A stretch of 37,636 bases of DNA from MESE01 sp036675035 (GCA_036675035.1 JAKFFO010000106.1:1-37636), one strand, 5' to 3'; counted from the stretch's first letter, positions 24,059 to 32,958 are shown. Numbers and translations: made by a program. The notes: a model not told the origin generated them from the sequence alone.

Positions 24059-25570
24059 ATGGACTTTAGCATAAAAACATTCGATGGAAAAAACCCGATT
24101 GCGCAGGCAAAGACCGGGTGCATCGCCGTGGGCGTGTTTGAAAATAAAAAGCTGAGCGAAGCTGCGCAGGGCTTGAATCGCAATGGCGCGATTGCTGCCG
24201 CGCTCAAGTCCGGAGATATTACCGGGAAACCCGGGACCACGCTGTTGATTCGCGGAACTGACGGCGTCGCGGCCGAACGTATCCTGCTGGTCGGGCTGGG
24301 CAAGGACGAATCGATAAGCAACAAGGATTTTCTGACTGCCGTGCAGGCGACTGCACGCGTATATGCGTCGCTGGGCACCGGCGATGCTGTCGTCGCTTTT
24401 CCCTTCAATGGAATCAAGGAGCGCGATGCCGGCTGGGCGCTCTGCCACTCGGTATTGACCATGCGCGAAAACCTTTACCGGTTCGACGGCATGAAAAGCA
24501 AAAGCGAACCGGCACCGTCCGGCGTGAAGAAAGTGGCATTCGCGGTGCCCGCTTCCGCTGCCGGCGAAGCAAAAGCCGCCGTTGCTCAAGGTGTGGCATT
24601 GGCAAATGGCGTGGATCTGACCAAAGATCTCGGCAATTTGCCGCCGAATGTCTGCACGCCCACCTACCTCGCCAGTACTGCAAAAAAACTGGCGAAGGAA
24701 TACCCGCTCAGCGTCGAAATCCTCGACCGCAAGCAAATGCAGGCGCTCAAGATGGGAAGCTTCCTCGGCGTTACCAACGGCAGCGAGGAGCCACCCAAAT
24801 TCATCGTGCTCAGGCACATGGGCGGCAAGGCAAAGGATGCGCCGACGGTATTGGTCGGCAAGGGAATCACTTTCGATTCCGGCGGAATTTCGCTGAAGCC
24901 CGGCGCCGGTATGGACGAGATGAAGTACGACATGTGCGGTGCAGCGTCAGTTCTCGGAACCTTCCGGGCGATTGCGGAGCTGAAATTGAAGCTCAATGTA
25001 ATCGGCGTGATCCCGGCCTGTGAAAACATGCCTTCCGGTCGCGCGACCAAGCCGGGCGATATTTTGACGTCGATGTCCGGGCAGACCATCGAGGTTCTCA
25101 ACACCGATGCGGAAGGCCGCCTGATCCTCTGTGATGCACTGACCTACGTCGAACGTTTCAAGCCGGCGGCGGTGATCGACATCGCAACACTGACCGGTGC
25201 CTGCATTACCTCACTCGGCCATCACAACTCGGGCCTGTTTTCCCGCCACGATGCCGAACACGATGCGCTTGCCGACCAGCTGCTTGCGGCTGGCAAGAGC
25301 TCGAACGACACCGCATGGCGCATGCCGATCGAAGACAGTTATCAGGAACAGCTCAAATCCAATTTCGCCGACATGGCCAATATCGGCGGCCCGGCGGGAG
25401 GAAGCATTACCGCTGCGTGTTTTCTTGAACGCTTCACGAAAAAATACACGTGGGCGCATCTTGATATCGCGGGCACGGCCTGGAAAAGCGGCGCAGCCAA
25501 GGGTGCCACCGGCCGCCCCGTGCCGTTGCTCACCACCTTCCTGATCAATCGCGCCGCATCGAACAAGTAA
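24059..25570 (+). CDS. pepA: Leucyl aminopeptidase (PepA, M17 family)
   Basis: Cytosolic dimetal aminopeptidase of 503 residues, the standard length. The N-terminal alpha/beta domain is followed by the catalytic domain. VGKGITFDSGGISLKPG lies near residue 267 with the catalytic lysine and aspartate, and NTDAEGRLILCDALTY near residue 347 carries the metal-binding Asp and Glu. An AAGGAG site precedes the ATG. A TATAAT at 24031-24036 may be its -10. PepA also acts as a DNA-binding protein in some bacteria; that cannot be judged here. Confidence 0.95.
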   Translation: MDFSIKTFDGKNPIAQAKTGCIAVGVFENKKLSEAAQGLNRNGAIAAALKSGDITGKPGTTLLIRGTDGVAAERILLVGLGKDESISNKDFLTAVQATARVYASLGTGDAVVAFPFNGIKERDAGWALCHSVLTMRENLYRFDGMKSKSEPAPSGVKKVAFAVPASAAGEAKAAVAQGVALANGVDLTKDLGNLPPNVCTPTYLASTAKKLAKEYPLSVEILDRKQMQALKMGSFLGVTNGSEEPPKFIVLRHMGGKAKDAPTVLVGKGITFDSGGISLKPGAGMDEMKYDMCGAASVLGTFRAIAELKLKLNVIGVIPACENMPSGRATKPGDILTSMSGQTIEVLNTDAEGRLILCDALTYVERFKPAAVIDIATLTGACITSLGHHNSGLFSRHDAEHDALADQLLAAGKSSNDTAWRMPIEDSYQEQLKSNFADMANIGGPAGGSITAACFLERFTKKYTWAHLDIAGTAWKSGAAKGATGRPVPLLTTFLINRAASNK

Positions 25571-25727
25571 AGCAACTGCGACACCGCGCCGGCCACAGGT
25601 CGACAGGCCGGTTGCCGGCGTGGCCTCTTCACGCAACTTCCGACGGAGCTGCCTTCCTTTCTTGCCGGGCCTTTCAGGTCAATCAAATGAGGTAAGCAGG
25701 CAAGCTCCACCTCAAGGAATCCAATCA

Positions 25728-26849
25728 ATGTCCACAACGAATATGCATGTTTCACAGGAAAGCGACCTGTTTGAACCGTTCAACCTGGGGCCTTATGCAT
25801 TGAGTAACCGTATTGCCATGGCCCCACTGACCAGAAGTCGTGCACAGAAAGGCGACATTCCAAGCGAACTGGCGGCGCAATATTATGAACAGCGCGCAAG
25901 CGCCGGCTTGCTGATCGCGGAGGCAACACAAATTTCACAGCAGGGCAAGGGGTACGCCTTTACGCCTGGCGTTTATTCGCCGGCGCAGGTCGCAGGATGG
26001 AAAAAAATAACCGCTTCGGTTCATGCCGCCGGCGGACGCATCTTCCTACAGCTATGGCATGTCGGACGTATTTCGCATCCGTCGCTGCAACCAGACGGCG
26101 CGCTGCCGGTTGCACCGTCGGCAGTACAACCGGCAGGCAAAGCGTTTACCGAATCCGGCTTCATGCCGTTTGTCACGCCGCGGGCGCTGGCACTGGATGA
26201 AATCCCCGGTGTCACCGAACAGTATCGACTCGCATCGCGAAACGCGCTTGAGGCAGGATTCGACGGGGTCGAGATACACGCCGCCAACGGTTATCTTATC
26301 GATCAGTTTTTGCGCAACAAAACCAATCGGCGCACCGATGCATACGGCGGCTCGATCGAAAATCGCACCCGCTTCCTGCTCGAAGTCACCGAAGCGGTGG
26401 TAGCGGTCTGGGGTGGCGACCGTGTCGGCGTTCGGCTGTCGCCGATCAGTCCGGCAAATGATTGCGGCGATAGCGATCCGGAGCCGCTGTTCGTGCATGC
26501 GGTCAACGCGCTCAACCGATTCGGGCTGGCATATCTGCATGTGGTCGAAGGTGCAACCGGCGGGCCGCGCGAAGTCGAGAACGGTTTTGATCTGCAGATC
26601 CTTCGGCGTTCATTCAAAGGAATCTATATCGCGAACAATGGCTACGATCTCGTGCTCGCGCGCAATGCGCGCAAAAACAACCTGGCCGACATGATTGCTT
26701 TCGGACGGCCTTTTATCTCGAATCCGGATCTGGTGGAACGACTGCGTGTACAGGCGCCGTTGAATCCGATCAATCCCAAGACGATCTATACTCCCGGTGC
26801 AGCCGGCTATATCGACTATCCATTTTTGTCGGAACAGCAATCAGCTTGA
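25728..26849 (+). CDS. NADH:flavin oxidoreductase, Old Yellow Enzyme family (NemA/XenB-like)
   Basis: FMN-dependent ene-reductase of 373 residues. The barrel starts LFEPFNLGPYALSNRIAMAPLTRSRA, here split, with the flavin-binding Thr in PLTRSR. The substrate-binding His/Asn pair is in HAANGYLIDQFL near residue 183, followed by the family signature TNRRTDAYGGSIENR. The C-terminal phosphate-binding FGRPFISNPDLVERL is present. The ATG at 25728 has an AAGGA site; an earlier in-frame ATG at 25620 lacks support. Members reduce nitro-aromatics, nitrate esters, maleimides or enones. The 157 bases before it contain no gene. Confidence 0.9.
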   Translation: MSTTNMHVSQESDLFEPFNLGPYALSNRIAMAPLTRSRAQKGDIPSELAAQYYEQRASAGLLIAEATQISQQGKGYAFTPGVYSPAQVAGWKKITASVHAAGGRIFLQLWHVGRISHPSLQPDGALPVAPSAVQPAGKAFTESGFMPFVTPRALALDEIPGVTEQYRLASRNALEAGFDGVEIHAANGYLIDQFLRNKTNRRTDAYGGSIENRTRFLLEVTEAVVAVWGGDRVGVRLSPISPANDCGDSDPEPLFVHAVNALNRFGLAYLHVVEGATGGPREVENGFDLQILRRSFKGIYIANNGYDLVLARNARKNNLADMIAFGRPFISNPDLVERLRVQAPLNPINPKTIYTPGAAGYIDYPFLSEQQSA

Positions 26850-26878
26850 TTTCCTGGCCCGTTTAAGAAAGCAATCAG

Positions 26879-27646
26879 ATGAAACTCGCCACCTGGAACG
26901 TGAATTCATTGAAGGTCCGCTTGCCGCAGGTGCTGCAATGGCTGGCCGATAATCCGGTAGATGTACTGTGTTTGCAGGAAATCAAGATGACCGACGATAA
27001 ATTTCCGGTTACTGCATTCGACGAAATTGGCTATCAAACCGCGTTCTCCGGGCAAAAGACCTATAACGGTGTGGCGATTATTTCAAAGCACCCGATACGG
27101 GATGTCGTCAAGAACAACCCGCTTTTCCCGGACGAACAGCAGCGGATTATCGCCGCCACGATAGAAGACGTGCGCGTGATTTGCGCTTATGTTCCGAACG
27201 GTCAGTCAGTCGACTCGGACAAATATCAATACAAGCTGAAATGGCTGCAGGCATTACAGGATTGGCTTGCCGAGGAACTGAAGACTCATCCGAATCTCGC
27301 GATCCTCGGTGATTACAATATCGCTCCAGCCGACTGCGACGTGCATGATCCCGTGTCATGGCAAGGCCAGGTACTGGTGTCGGATCGCGAGCGCGAGGCG
27401 TTTCAACGTTTGTGTGAGCTGAAACTGGTAGATGCGTTTCGCCTGTTCGACCAGGCGGACAAAATGTTCAGCTGGTGGGATTACCGCCAGATGGCTTTTC
27501 GCCGCAACATGGGATTGCGAATCGACCATATCCTGCTGTCCACCGCCCTGGCGGCACGCTGCAGCGCCTGCGTGATCGACAAGATTCCGCGCAAGTGGGA
27601 ACAACCCTCCGACCATACTCCGGTCATTGCGACCATCGACTTGTAG
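26879..27646 (+). CDS. xth: Exodeoxyribonuclease III (Xth, AP endonuclease)
   Basis: DNA repair enzyme of 255 residues that cuts at abasic sites and trims 3' ends. It shows the exonuclease/endonuclease/phosphatase fold with Asn7 (TWNVNS), Glu34 (CLQEIKM), the GDYNIAP motif near residue 144, RIDHILLS and the catalytic SDHTPV near the C-terminus. It starts 29 bases after the OYE gene on the same strand and may share its transcript. Confidence 0.94.
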   Translation: MKLATWNVNSLKVRLPQVLQWLADNPVDVLCLQEIKMTDDKFPVTAFDEIGYQTAFSGQKTYNGVAIISKHPIRDVVKNNPLFPDEQQRIIAATIEDVRVICAYVPNGQSVDSDKYQYKLKWLQALQDWLAEELKTHPNLAILGDYNIAPADCDVHDPVSWQGQVLVSDREREAFQRLCELKLVDAFRLFDQADKMFSWWDYRQMAFRRNMGLRIDHILLSTALAARCSACVIDKIPRKWEQPSDHTPVIATIDL

Positions 27647-28068
27647 TTCGTCGCGCCTTGCGTTCAGTCGCCCTCAACCAAAGCATCTGCCGGCAGCCTT
27701 GGCGCGAACCCAAGGGAAAAGTGAAGGCAAATCCGCTCTTTTTGGAAGTGCCGGCAATGCCGTAATCGCTTCCGAACACCAGGTCAGTAACTCTGGCAGT
27801 CTGGCACGATCATCTCCAAGTTCGCGTGCAAACGCCCCAACAAGATCATAATAAGATTATTGAGCACGATCGCGAAAAATCCTGACTCCGAACCGCAGTT
27901 CTTTGCGTATAAATTCAAGAGCCCGGCATCTTGCCGCTCTATTCCGACATCGCAGCACCATGTCGGTTAAAACTTTTTTGTAAGTAAGCTGGCCGGCCAT
28001 CGACAAACCGCGGTGGGTCAAATACTTGCTAATCCAAACGATCGGCAGTCTAGCCAATTGGAGGCATC
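27647..28068. other. 422-base region with no convincing gene
   Basis: No frame here has both a plausible start and family-like sequence. On the minus strand a stretch of about 60 codons without stop (27845-27660, no start codon) reads with protein-like composition (for example DLVGAFARELGDDRARLPELL). The frame shifted by one reads DLVFGSDYGIAG. This could be a decayed gene fragment, but it is too weak to name. A 66-codon arginine-rich open frame at 28057-27857 (minus) is probably chance. A GGAGG site at the right end belongs to msrB. Confidence 0.35.
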
Positions 28069-28569
28069 ATGAATCGTCGTCGAATGTTGGGTAATCTGCT
28101 TCGCCTGTCATCAGGCCTTGCGTTGTTGCCCCTTGCAAAAATATCGCTGGCCGTAAATGCATTGAAAAAATCAGAATCCGAATGGCGAAATTTGCTATCG
28201 GAACAACGCTACGCGGTATTGTTCGAAGAAGATACGGAGGCGCCCAACAGCAGTCCGTTGAATGCGGAGAAACGGCCCGGCACCTATGTTTGTGCCGCCT
28301 GTTATTTCCCGCTGTTCAGTAGTGAGAAGAAATATGAAAGCGGCACCGGTTGGCCGAGTTTTTTCGACGTGTTACCAGGGGCAGTCGGGAAACGCCGCGA
28401 TTTCAAGATCATTTTTCCGCGCACCGAATATCATTGTGCTCGCTGTGGCGGACATCAGGGGCATGTGTTCGACGATGGACCAAAACCCACAGGCTTGCGA
28501 TATTGCAATAATGGCCTCGCGTTGAGGTTCGTGCCATCGACTGAAAAATTACCGGAGTTGCGAACATGA
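28069..28569 (+). CDS. msrB: Exported methionine sulfoxide reductase B
   Basis: Enzyme of 166 residues that reduces methionine-R-sulfoxide. Zinc cysteines are present as Cys75/Cys78 (CAAC) and Cys123/Cys126 (CARC). The catalytic cysteine is Cys146 in RYCNN, with GTGWPSFF and GHVFDDGPKPTG also conserved. The N-terminus has a twin-arginine-like motif (NRRRML) followed by a hydrophobic stretch, so the protein is probably sent to the periplasm. The Tat route is an inference. The stop overlaps the msrA ATG (ATGA), giving a coupled exported Msr pair. Confidence 0.92.
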   Translation: MNRRRMLGNLLRLSSGLALLPLAKISLAVNALKKSESEWRNLLSEQRYAVLFEEDTEAPNSSPLNAEKRPGTYVCAACYFPLFSSEKKYESGTGWPSFFDVLPGAVGKRRDFKIIFPRTEYHCARCGGHQGHVFDDGPKPTGLRYCNNGLALRFVPSTEKLPELRT

Positions 28570-29189
28570 AATCGGCAATGAAAATATTGATGGTGCTGGG
28601 GTCGCTTCTGATGACCAGCCATGCGGCTGCTGAACAAGGCGTGCCTGCGCCGACAGCGGCGTCGAAGACAGCCACCGCAATTTTTGCCGGCGGTTGCTTC
28701 TGGTGTACCGAAGCGGATTTTGAAAAAGTACCGGGTGTGCTGGCTGCGGAATCCGGCTATACCGGAGGTCAGACGCCGAACCCGACCTATGAGCAGGTAA
28801 GCGCAGGTGGTACCGGCCACACAGAAGCGGTGCGCGTGGCTTACGATCCATCTAAAGTCAGCTATTCGGCACTGGTTCGATATTTCTGGAAAACCATTGA
28901 CCCGACGGTGAAAGATCGGCAGTTCTGCGATGTCGGCAATCAGTACCGGACCGCAATCTTCTACCAGAACGAGGCGGAAAAAAATGCGATAGAAGCGAGC
29001 AAGGCGGAAGTTCTGAAAGCCGGCAGGGTAAAGCAAATCCATACCGAAATCGCGCCGGCAACCCGTTTTTATCCGGCAGAAGAATACCACCAGGATTATT
29101 ACAAAAAGAACCCCGTCCGATATAAATTTTATCGGACCAGCTGTGGCCGCGACAACCGCTTAGCGGAAATCTGGGGCACAAAAAACTGA
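28566..29189 (+). CDS. msrA: Exported methionine sulfoxide reductase A
   Basis: Enzyme of 207 residues that reduces methionine-S-sulfoxide. The catalytic Cys44 is in GCFWCTE; the motif carries a second Cys47 where many MsrA proteins have glycine. The family stretches GYTGGQTPNPTYEQVSAGGTGHTEAV and FYPAEEYHQDYY are present (first abbreviated). A Sec-type signal peptide (ILMVLGSLLMTSHAAAEQ) indicates a periplasmic protein. It is coupled to msrB and ends 38 bases from a convergent ABC gene. Confidence 0.93.
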   Translation: MKSAMKILMVLGSLLMTSHAAAEQGVPAPTAASKTATAIFAGGCFWCTEADFEKVPGVLAAESGYTGGQTPNPTYEQVSAGGTGHTEAVRVAYDPSKVSYSALVRYFWKTIDPTVKDRQFCDVGNQYRTAIFYQNEAEKNAIEASKAEVLKAGRVKQIHTEIAPATRFYPAEEYHQDYYKKNPVRYKFYRTSCGRDNRLAEIWGTKN

Positions 29190-29226
29190 CCCGGGATCGG
29201 GAAAATACCGCATTGCGACTACGCAA

Positions 29227-30054
29227 TCAGTGGCAGTCGGGAACGTCCTGATCGAGATATACCTCAAACGCAATATTGCGGACTTTTTGTTCGGCCACCT
29301 GCGTCAAACGCTTGGTCGACGACCATTCTCTGGCAATCTTGTTCAACGCGGTCACGGTGCGCACATCGTCCGACGGAACGACAAATACAAGCGGGGCAAG
29401 CGGGCCGACCGGAAGCGTCGCCGAAAATTTTTTCCACTCAGGCAGCTTGATCAATTGTTCCAGCATCACGCTATCATGAACCGCCGCATCGCAGTCGCCA
29501 ATCCTGAGCGCCAGCAACGAGTCCGCAGGCGCCCGGAAAACTTTCTCAACCGCGCCATAACTCCGGGCAATCGTGCCGACGTAATTTCCATCACCGGATA
29601 CACAAACTTTCCGCCCTTTTAAATCTTTCCAGGCCTTGATGTCGGTATCGGTGCGCATGATGGCCATCGGTCCCGACGAATAGCCGGTCGGTATGGTGGC
29701 AACCGATTTGGGTAATGGAGTAAGGTCGGAAATTGCCGCCAGCGCGATGTCGGCTTTACGCGAGGTCACCACTTTGGCGGATTCTTTTGGCGATACCGGA
29801 ACACCGTTCAGCTCGGATTTCAGATGTCCGGCCACCAGCTCTGCGAGCGCCGAATCGATGTTTTCCTGAGTACGAAACTTGGCACCGGCGGCATAAGCCG
29901 GTGCGATATGACGCATTCCAACCGTCAACGTATCGCGTTGTCCTGCACGTTCCACCGTGTCAGCCGCATGCGGAACCATGCAGATGAATCCCGGCGCGCC
30001 TGCCATCATTGCGCGCAGCAAAAACGACCGCTTGATGAGAAAGGTGGTGTCCAT
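29227..30054 (-). CDS. Periplasmic solute-binding protein, SBP_bac_3-like, second binding protein of the operon
   Basis: Protein of 275 residues from the ATG at 30054, two bases after the permease stop. The N-terminus has a Lys-Arg pair and a hydrophobic stretch (KRSFLLRAMMAGAPGFICMV) consistent with export. The body resembles family 3 binding proteins: DTLTVGMRHIAPAY, ADIALAAISDLTP, WKDLKGRKVCVSGDGNYVGT and LRIGDCDAAVHDSVML. It is unrelated in sequence to the SsuA/TauA-like protein of the same operon. Its ligand is unknown. It might feed the same permease or act as a sensor or partner protein. Confidence 0.72.
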   Translation of the reverse strand: MDTTFLIKRSFLLRAMMAGAPGFICMVPHAADTVERAGQRDTLTVGMRHIAPAYAAGAKFRTQENIDSALAELVAGHLKSELNGVPVSPKESAKVVTSRKADIALAAISDLTPLPKSVATIPTGYSSGPMAIMRTDTDIKAWKDLKGRKVCVSGDGNYVGTIARSYGAVEKVFRAPADSLLALRIGDCDAAVHDSVMLEQLIKLPEWKKFSATLPVGPLAPLVFVVPSDDVRTVTALNKIAREWSSTKRLTQVAEQKVRNIAFEVYLDQDVPDCH

Positions 30055-30056
30055 CT

Positions 30057-30830
30057 TCAAACGTATTGATAGCGCAGTACGCGATGCTTCAGATTTTCCA
30101 GTACCAGCTGATCGATCATGGGCGCCAGAATGCCGATTGCCAGAATGTTCATCATGACGCCGATCATGTCGGCCGTCTCGCCGGCATAAGCCAATGAGCG
30201 TCCCAGTCCTTGGCCGAACCCGACCAGCATCTCGGCCGATATCAGTGCGCGCCACGCATTGCCGAAAGCAAGCTGGGTACCAGTGATCAATTCCGGCATG
30301 ACGGCAGGCAGATAAACATGCTTGATCAAATCCCAACGACTTGCGCCCATTACCCGTGCCGCCGATACATGCACCTGCTGTACACTTTCGGTTGCATTCA
30401 TCACCGACAGCGCCGCGGGAAAGAACGCGGCCAACGCGACGACCACCATGATCGGAAGATCGCCAAAACCCATCAGAATCAGAAACAGCGGCACCCATGC
30501 GATCGACGGGATCGACTGCAGGATGATGATGACCGACTTCAGGACTTCCCGGAAAAAATACAGCACACCGCCGATCAGGCCGAACCCGATACCAAATAGC
30601 AGTGCCGCACCAAATCCGCCGCCCAGCCTGATCAGGCTACCTGAAAGTGCAGCGCGAAATTCAGGCGACTGGATCTCTTCCCAAAGACGTGCGATAACAA
30701 TCGGCACATCTGGCATCAGGAAGTCGGGAAGAAACCACGCAACAATCTGCCAGATCAGCAGGATAAATAAAATCGCCAGAACACCAGCAAGTTTCTTGCG
30801 ATAACCGGAAAGACGAATCTGAGTACTCAT
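30057..30830 (-). CDS. ABC transporter permease, SsuC/TauC-like
   Basis: Inner-membrane permease of 257 residues from the ATG at 30830, with about six hydrophobic spans. The EAA-type loop (VQQVHVSAARVMGASRWDLIKHVYLPAVMPELITG, central part near residue 150) is typical of sulfonate, taurine and nitrate importers. SIAWVPLFLILMGFG and NAWRALISAEML are likewise family stretches. It presumably works with the ATPase and binding protein encoded just upstream. A strong hairpin with T-run lies ten bases ahead of its ATG and must reduce read-through from those genes. Confidence 0.83.
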   Translation of the reverse strand: MSTQIRLSGYRKKLAGVLAILFILLIWQIVAWFLPDFLMPDVPIVIARLWEEIQSPEFRAALSGSLIRLGGGFGAALLFGIGFGLIGGVLYFFREVLKSVIIILQSIPSIAWVPLFLILMGFGDLPIMVVVALAAFFPAALSVMNATESVQQVHVSAARVMGASRWDLIKHVYLPAVMPELITGTQLAFGNAWRALISAEMLVGFGQGLGRSLAYAGETADMIGVMMNILAIGILAPMIDQLVLENLKHRVLRYQYV

Positions 30831-30840
30831 GGTCTGATCA

Positions 30841-30871
30841 AAAATAAGATGGCCGGCTTGGCGCCGGCCAT
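30841..30871 (-). terminator. Rho-independent terminator/attenuator between binding-protein and permease genes
   Basis: On the minus strand ATGGCCGGC-GCCAA-GCCGGCCAT forms a nine-base stem with a five-base loop (30871-30849), followed directly by CTTATTTTT. It lies within the leader of the permease gene, 244 bases after the SsuA/TauA-like gene ends. It should cut most transcripts there, leaving the binding protein and ATPase better expressed than the permease and second binding protein. The remaining bases of the gap (30888-31074) contain no gene. Confidence 0.75.
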
Positions 30872-31074
30872 TTCCAACATGGCACATTTACGAAACATGC
30901 AAAGCCATCGTTCAGGCACGTATGATTACAATTTCAACCAATTGCAATCGGATCGTTGGCGTCACTGACTCCATTGCCTGCGCTCTACATTTGTTCCGAA
31001 AACGGTCCTGAAAAATACTGCGCTGTCAAACGCCGCACAGATCGATCTGCGAAAAATGGCGCCGACGAATTATC

Positions 31075-32070
31075 TTACAGTTTGCGGTCCTTTTGCCAGG
31101 CCAAGTCAATAATGCTGTTGACTTCAAACGGCTTGCCGTCCCTGGTCTTCAAGGAACCCTGTTCATGCAGGATATCGGCGATTTCCTGCATCCGCAGCCG
31201 CTCCTTGTCGGTCAGCACTGCGCTGAACGTTTGACTCTTGATCGCATCACGGATCACGACTTCGCGAGGAACCTCGCCATTCTTCAAGGTCGTCAATGTC
31301 GGCTGCGAAATAAAGTAGTTGGCAATCAGCTTCGCAGCGTCCATCGGTTTCTTCTGCAGCAGATCGATCGCCTCCCGCTGTGCGTCAAGCGATTTCCAGA
31401 CATCGTCGCGGCGATTCTTCAGCGTCTCACCGGAGGTGATCACGACCATGCACGGAAAAGGCCAGACTTCGCCGATTTCATAGATCTGCTTGACCGGCGC
31501 CACCAGTTGCGCAATCGTCGCTTGCGGCTCGAACAGGAACGCCGCATCGACCCGCTTGCCGATCAGCGACTGCACCGCAACCTGGGGACTGACGCCCAGA
31601 ACATTGACGTCTTCCGGCTTCAAGCCGGCATTCTTCAGGACCACGCCTTTCAGTACCGTATCGGCGGTACTGCCCTGCGCCTGCGACGCAAGAGTACGTC
31701 CTTTCAGGTCGGCGACATTCTTGATGCCGGTATCGTCGCGCACGACTATCGCGTGATAGCCATGTTGTGCGCCGCCGATCACTTTCAGGTCGGCGCCTTT
31801 TGACGCCCAGGCCACCGCATTGGTGAAACCGAGCACACCGGTATCCAGCTGTCCGCCGACAATCGCCTTGATCAGGTCGGTGCCGGATTTGAATTCGACC
31901 AGCTCGACATCCAGTCCCTGCTTCTTGTAAAACCCGCCTTCGTAGGCAGCAATCGCCTGCGCATCATCCATCACCCGCAAATAGCCGACCTTGAATTTTT
32001 CGGCTGCCATCGCATTACTTGCGATGGTCAATACCGCGAGTGCGGAAAGAACGATTCGTGACAGTTTCAT
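31075..32070 (-). CDS. Periplasmic sulfonate/taurine-type binding protein (SsuA/TauA-like)
   Basis: Binding protein of 331 residues with a Sec signal peptide (IVLSALAVLTIASNAMA, cut near residue 22). The NMT1/SsuA fold stretches are visible: KVGYLRVMDDAQAIAAYEGGFYKKQGLDVELV in part near residue 28, GTDLIKAIVGGQLDTG near residue 63 and ADLKGRTLASQAQGSTADT near residue 122. Relatives bind alkanesulfonates, taurine, sulfate esters or nitrate. The shared CysB-type promoter element makes a sulfur compound likely. The ATG overlaps the ATPase stop (ATGA). No sulfonate monooxygenase gene is nearby. Confidence 0.83.
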   Translation of the reverse strand: MKLSRIVLSALAVLTIASNAMAAEKFKVGYLRVMDDAQAIAAYEGGFYKKQGLDVELVEFKSGTDLIKAIVGGQLDTGVLGFTNAVAWASKGADLKVIGGAQHGYHAIVVRDDTGIKNVADLKGRTLASQAQGSTADTVLKGVVLKNAGLKPEDVNVLGVSPQVAVQSLIGKRVDAAFLFEPQATIAQLVAPVKQIYEIGEVWPFPCMVVITSGETLKNRRDDVWKSLDAQREAIDLLQKKPMDAAKLIANYFISQPTLTTLKNGEVPREVVIRDAIKSQTFSAVLTDKERLRMQEIADILHEQGSLKTRDGKPFEVNSIIDLAWQKDRKL

Positions 32071-32840
32071 ACTTCTGCTCCTTCTATTGATTTAGCAATC
32101 TCGTCCTGCTCGGCATTAATGCCGAGCAGCTCCAGAATTTGCCGGCGTATCGCTGCGAACTCCGACAAATCGTGTGTCTTTTCGTGGTGGGCAAGGTTGA
32201 ATTCGCGCAGCACCGTGGCGGGGCGCTGGCTGAACACCAGGATACGGTCGGCCAGGAACAAAGCCTCGTCAACGTCGTGCGTGACCAGCAGGACAGTCGG
32301 CCGCTCCTCGCGTATCAATTGGCGCAACACATCTTGCAACGTCATCCGCGTGAGCGCATCCAGCGCACCGAACGGCTCGTCGAGCAGCAATACCTTGGGA
32401 CGCGAAATGAACGCACGTGCCAGCGCTGCCCGTTGCCGCATTCCGCCAGAGACCTGATGCGGGTAATAATCCTCAAAACCTTTCAGGTTGACTTTTGCAA
32501 GCCACTCGCGCGCCTGCTTGTCCGCTTCCTGCTTGTCGACCTTTTGAAATTCCAGCGCAAGCGCTACATTTCTTATCAAGGTCAACCAGGGATAAAGCGC
32601 GTTTTCCTGAAACATTAGCGTACGTTCCGGATGCGGACCATCTACCGCACTGCCGTCTGCCAGAATTTGTCCTTTACTCGGGGTTTCCAAACCGGCGGCG
32701 ATATGCAGCAACGTCGATTTCCCGCAACCGGACGGCCCGACCAGCGCCACCAACTCACCGGCGTCGATTTCGCGGCTGAAATTATCGATCACGTGAAGAT
32801 CGGAAAAACGCTTTTCTACATCCTTGAATGAAAGCTTCAT
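32067..32840 (-). CDS. ABC transporter ATP-binding protein (SsuB/TauB-like)
   Basis: ATPase of 257 residues, first gene of the operon. Walker A is GPSGCGKST near residue 36, the Q-loop FQENALYPWL, the signature VSGGMRQRAALARA, Walker B VLLLDEPFGALD and the switch histidine VTHDVDEAL. The pattern LDALTRMTLQDVL is typical of the nitrate/sulfonate/taurine subfamily. A leader of about 110 bases separates it from the predicted promoter carrying the CysB-type element. Confidence 0.87.
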   Translation of the reverse strand: MKLSFKDVEKRFSDLHVIDNFSREIDAGELVALVGPSGCGKSTLLHIAAGLETPSKGQILADGSAVDGPHPERTLMFQENALYPWLTLIRNVALALEFQKVDKQEADKQAREWLAKVNLKGFEDYYPHQVSGGMRQRAALARAFISRPKVLLLDEPFGALDALTRMTLQDVLRQLIREERPTVLLVTHDVDEALFLADRILVFSQRPATVLREFNLAHHEKTHDLSEFAAIRRQILELLGINAEQDEIAKSIEGAEV

Positions 32841-32958
32841 TGAAATTCAATTCTCAAAAAATTACCGCAAACATCAACCGAATCCTGCAACACACGGAGG
32901 TTACCGTTTTGACAATGCTGCATTATGTTTTCCGAACCCGGCGTTTTACCAACGATCT

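Noticed and set aside
25587..25620. GC-rich inverted repeat CGCCGGC...GCCGGCG after pepA, considered as a terminator
   Set aside because: The loop is 20 bases and no T-run follows on either strand, so a terminator cannot be claimed.
27857..28057. Open frame of 66 codons on the minus strand before msrB
   Set aside because: Arginine-rich product without a recognisable pattern, and the frame overlaps the msrB upstream region.
29212..29227. ATTGCG-ACTA-CGCAAT hairpin between convergent msrA and the binding-protein gene
   Set aside because: Six-base AT/GC mixed stem with no T-run; too weak to call a bidirectional terminator.
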